Positions 63,465 through 64,000 of a DNA stretch of 64,000 bases are shown here, one piece after another (positions within the stretch are counted from its first letter, which is position 1; every line of letters begins with the position of its first letter). The notes beneath the pieces are model-generated. The model was given only the letters and a program-made list of their open reading frames with translations, did not search any database and was not told where the DNA came from. Origin of the DNA: Nocardioides pocheonensis (GTDB lineage: Bacteria; Actinomycetota; Actinomycetes; Propionibacteriales; Nocardioidaceae); NCBI RefSeq assembly GCF_003725535.1, contig NZ_RJSF01000038.1, forward strand, positions 447 through 64,446, given 5' to 3'. The position numbers and the translations under genes are program-made.

Positions 63465-64000
63465 TCAACCGGGCGGTGCCGCCGCCGAGAGCAGCAGGTC
63501 GAGCAGCCGGACCGCACCGGCCTTGTCGAGCGGGTTGTTCTGGTTGCCGCACTTGGGGGACTGCACGCAGGAGGGGCAGCCGTCCGCGCACGCGCAGGAG
63601 TCGATCGCCTCGCGGGTGGCCTCCAGCCAGTCGACCGCGGTGTGGAAACCGCGCTCGGAGAAGCCGGCGCCGCCCGGGTGGCCGTCGTGCACGAAGACGG
63701 TGAGCTGACCGGTGTCCGCGTGCCGGGCGGTCGAGACGCCGCCGATGTCCCACCGGTCGCAGGTCGCGAACAGCGGCAGCAGGCCGATCGACGCGTGCTC
63801 GGCGGCGTGGGCGGCGCCCGGGAGGTCCTCCGGGTCGATGCCGCAGTCGTCGAGCACGTCGTCGGGGAGGGTCCACCACACCGCCGCCGTCTCGAGGGTG
63901 CGCTCGGGGAGGTCGAGCGGGTGCTCGCCGAGCACTTCGCCGGACGGCACCCGGCGCTTGAGGAAGGACACCACCTGGTGGGTCACCCGCACCGAGCCGA
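63465..64000 (-). CDS. C-terminal part of a DEAD/DEAH-box helicase (DUF1998/MrfA-like); 5' end outside window
   Basis: The frame stays open to the right edge, so the protein continues beyond it. The visible C-terminus (about 177 residues) has VTHQVVSFLKRR, PLDLPERTLETAAVWWTLP, HASIGLLPLFATCDRWDIGG, VFVHDGHPGGAGFSERGF and a zinc cluster CACADGCPSCVQSPKCGNQNNPLDK. This is the DUF1998 zinc-binding tail of MrfA/YprA-type repair helicases. The helicase gene normally flanks the ssd-tad locus (Rv3649-like); here a 3.7-kb MerR-CPBP block and a PPOX gene lie between. Confidence 0.9.
   Translation of the reverse strand, partial: GSVRVTHQVVSFLKRRVPSGEVLGEHPLDLPERTLETAAVWWTLPDDVLDDCGIDPEDLPGAAHAAEHASIGLLPLFATCDRWDIGGVSTARHADTGQLTVFVHDGHPGGAGFSERGFHTAVDWLEATREAIDSCACADGCPSCVQSPKCGNQNNPLDKAGAVRLLDLLLSAAAPPG

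Overview
The window reads as chromosomal DNA of a high-GC actinobacterium, most likely a Nocardioides-type member of the Nocardioidaceae (inference, no database search). The reasons are very high GC, many GTG starts, a WhiB protein, a pyridoxamine-oxidase-like flavoprotein of the type that often uses F420, a DUF4244/Tad locus, and a gene order that matches remembered Mycobacterium tuberculosis blocks (Rv3721c-Rv3708c, Rv3683-Rv3667 and Rv3661-Rv3649). The order is conserved but cut by insertions.

Layout. 0-11.4 kb holds a large secreted S8 protease running off the left edge, an FAD dehydrogenase, a K+/H+ antiporter, a LytR_C membrane protein, a HerA-like ATPase, a LysR regulator divergent from a 58-residue Cys protein, and an alpha/beta hydrolase running into tRNA-Ser(GGA). 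11.5-20.8 kb has the SRP RNA, a GH25-like lipoprotein, a membrane metallophosphoesterase-like protein, then dnaX-ybaB-recR-DUF5063-lysC-asd (replication/repair and the aspartate pathway). 20.8-24.5 kb has a Pro-rich membrane protein, signal peptidase I, a 464-bp remnant of an element integrated at tRNA-Pro(CGG), and a metallophosphoesterase. 24.5-42.5 kb follows the mycobacterial ponA2-whiB4-Get3-like-RidA-NUDIX-MBL-crp-nth-TlpA-NUDIX-MarP-holin order, with a CoA-transferase pair added, a TerC gene under a probable Mn2+ riboswitch, and an AbiEi/DUF559 cassette inserted between the MBL gene and crp. 42.7-51.7 kb is an acetate region: acs, actP with a DUF485 partner, a second SSS symporter with its own small partner, and a LytS/LytTR two-component pair. 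51.7-59.3 kb has a degenerate Fic protein, a HAD phosphatase, a TSUP carrier and the ssd-tadABC-DUF4244-tadE pilus/secretion locus. 59.4-64 kb has a MerR-DICT regulator facing a four-gene operon (small protein, FHA, SDR, CPBP protease) across a perfect 8-3-8 palindrome, a PPOX flavoprotein, and the C-terminus of a DEAD/DEAH helicase.

The most unusual material is interspersed repeats. A 22-bp element with ends GGTGGTTGAG and TGCCGAAACC sits in frame inside four unrelated conserved genes, in both orientations, and is translated as VSAGSTT or VVEPAETT. Longer relatives sharing its ends lie at gene 3' ends, and one supplies the stop codon of the Fic gene. A different 22-bp iteron forms inverted arrays, ending in 37-bp terminal inverted repeats, around the AbiEi/DUF559 gene; its outer copies contain the stop codons of both flanking genes. 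These two families and the tRNA-Pro remnant are the best candidates for undescribed biology.
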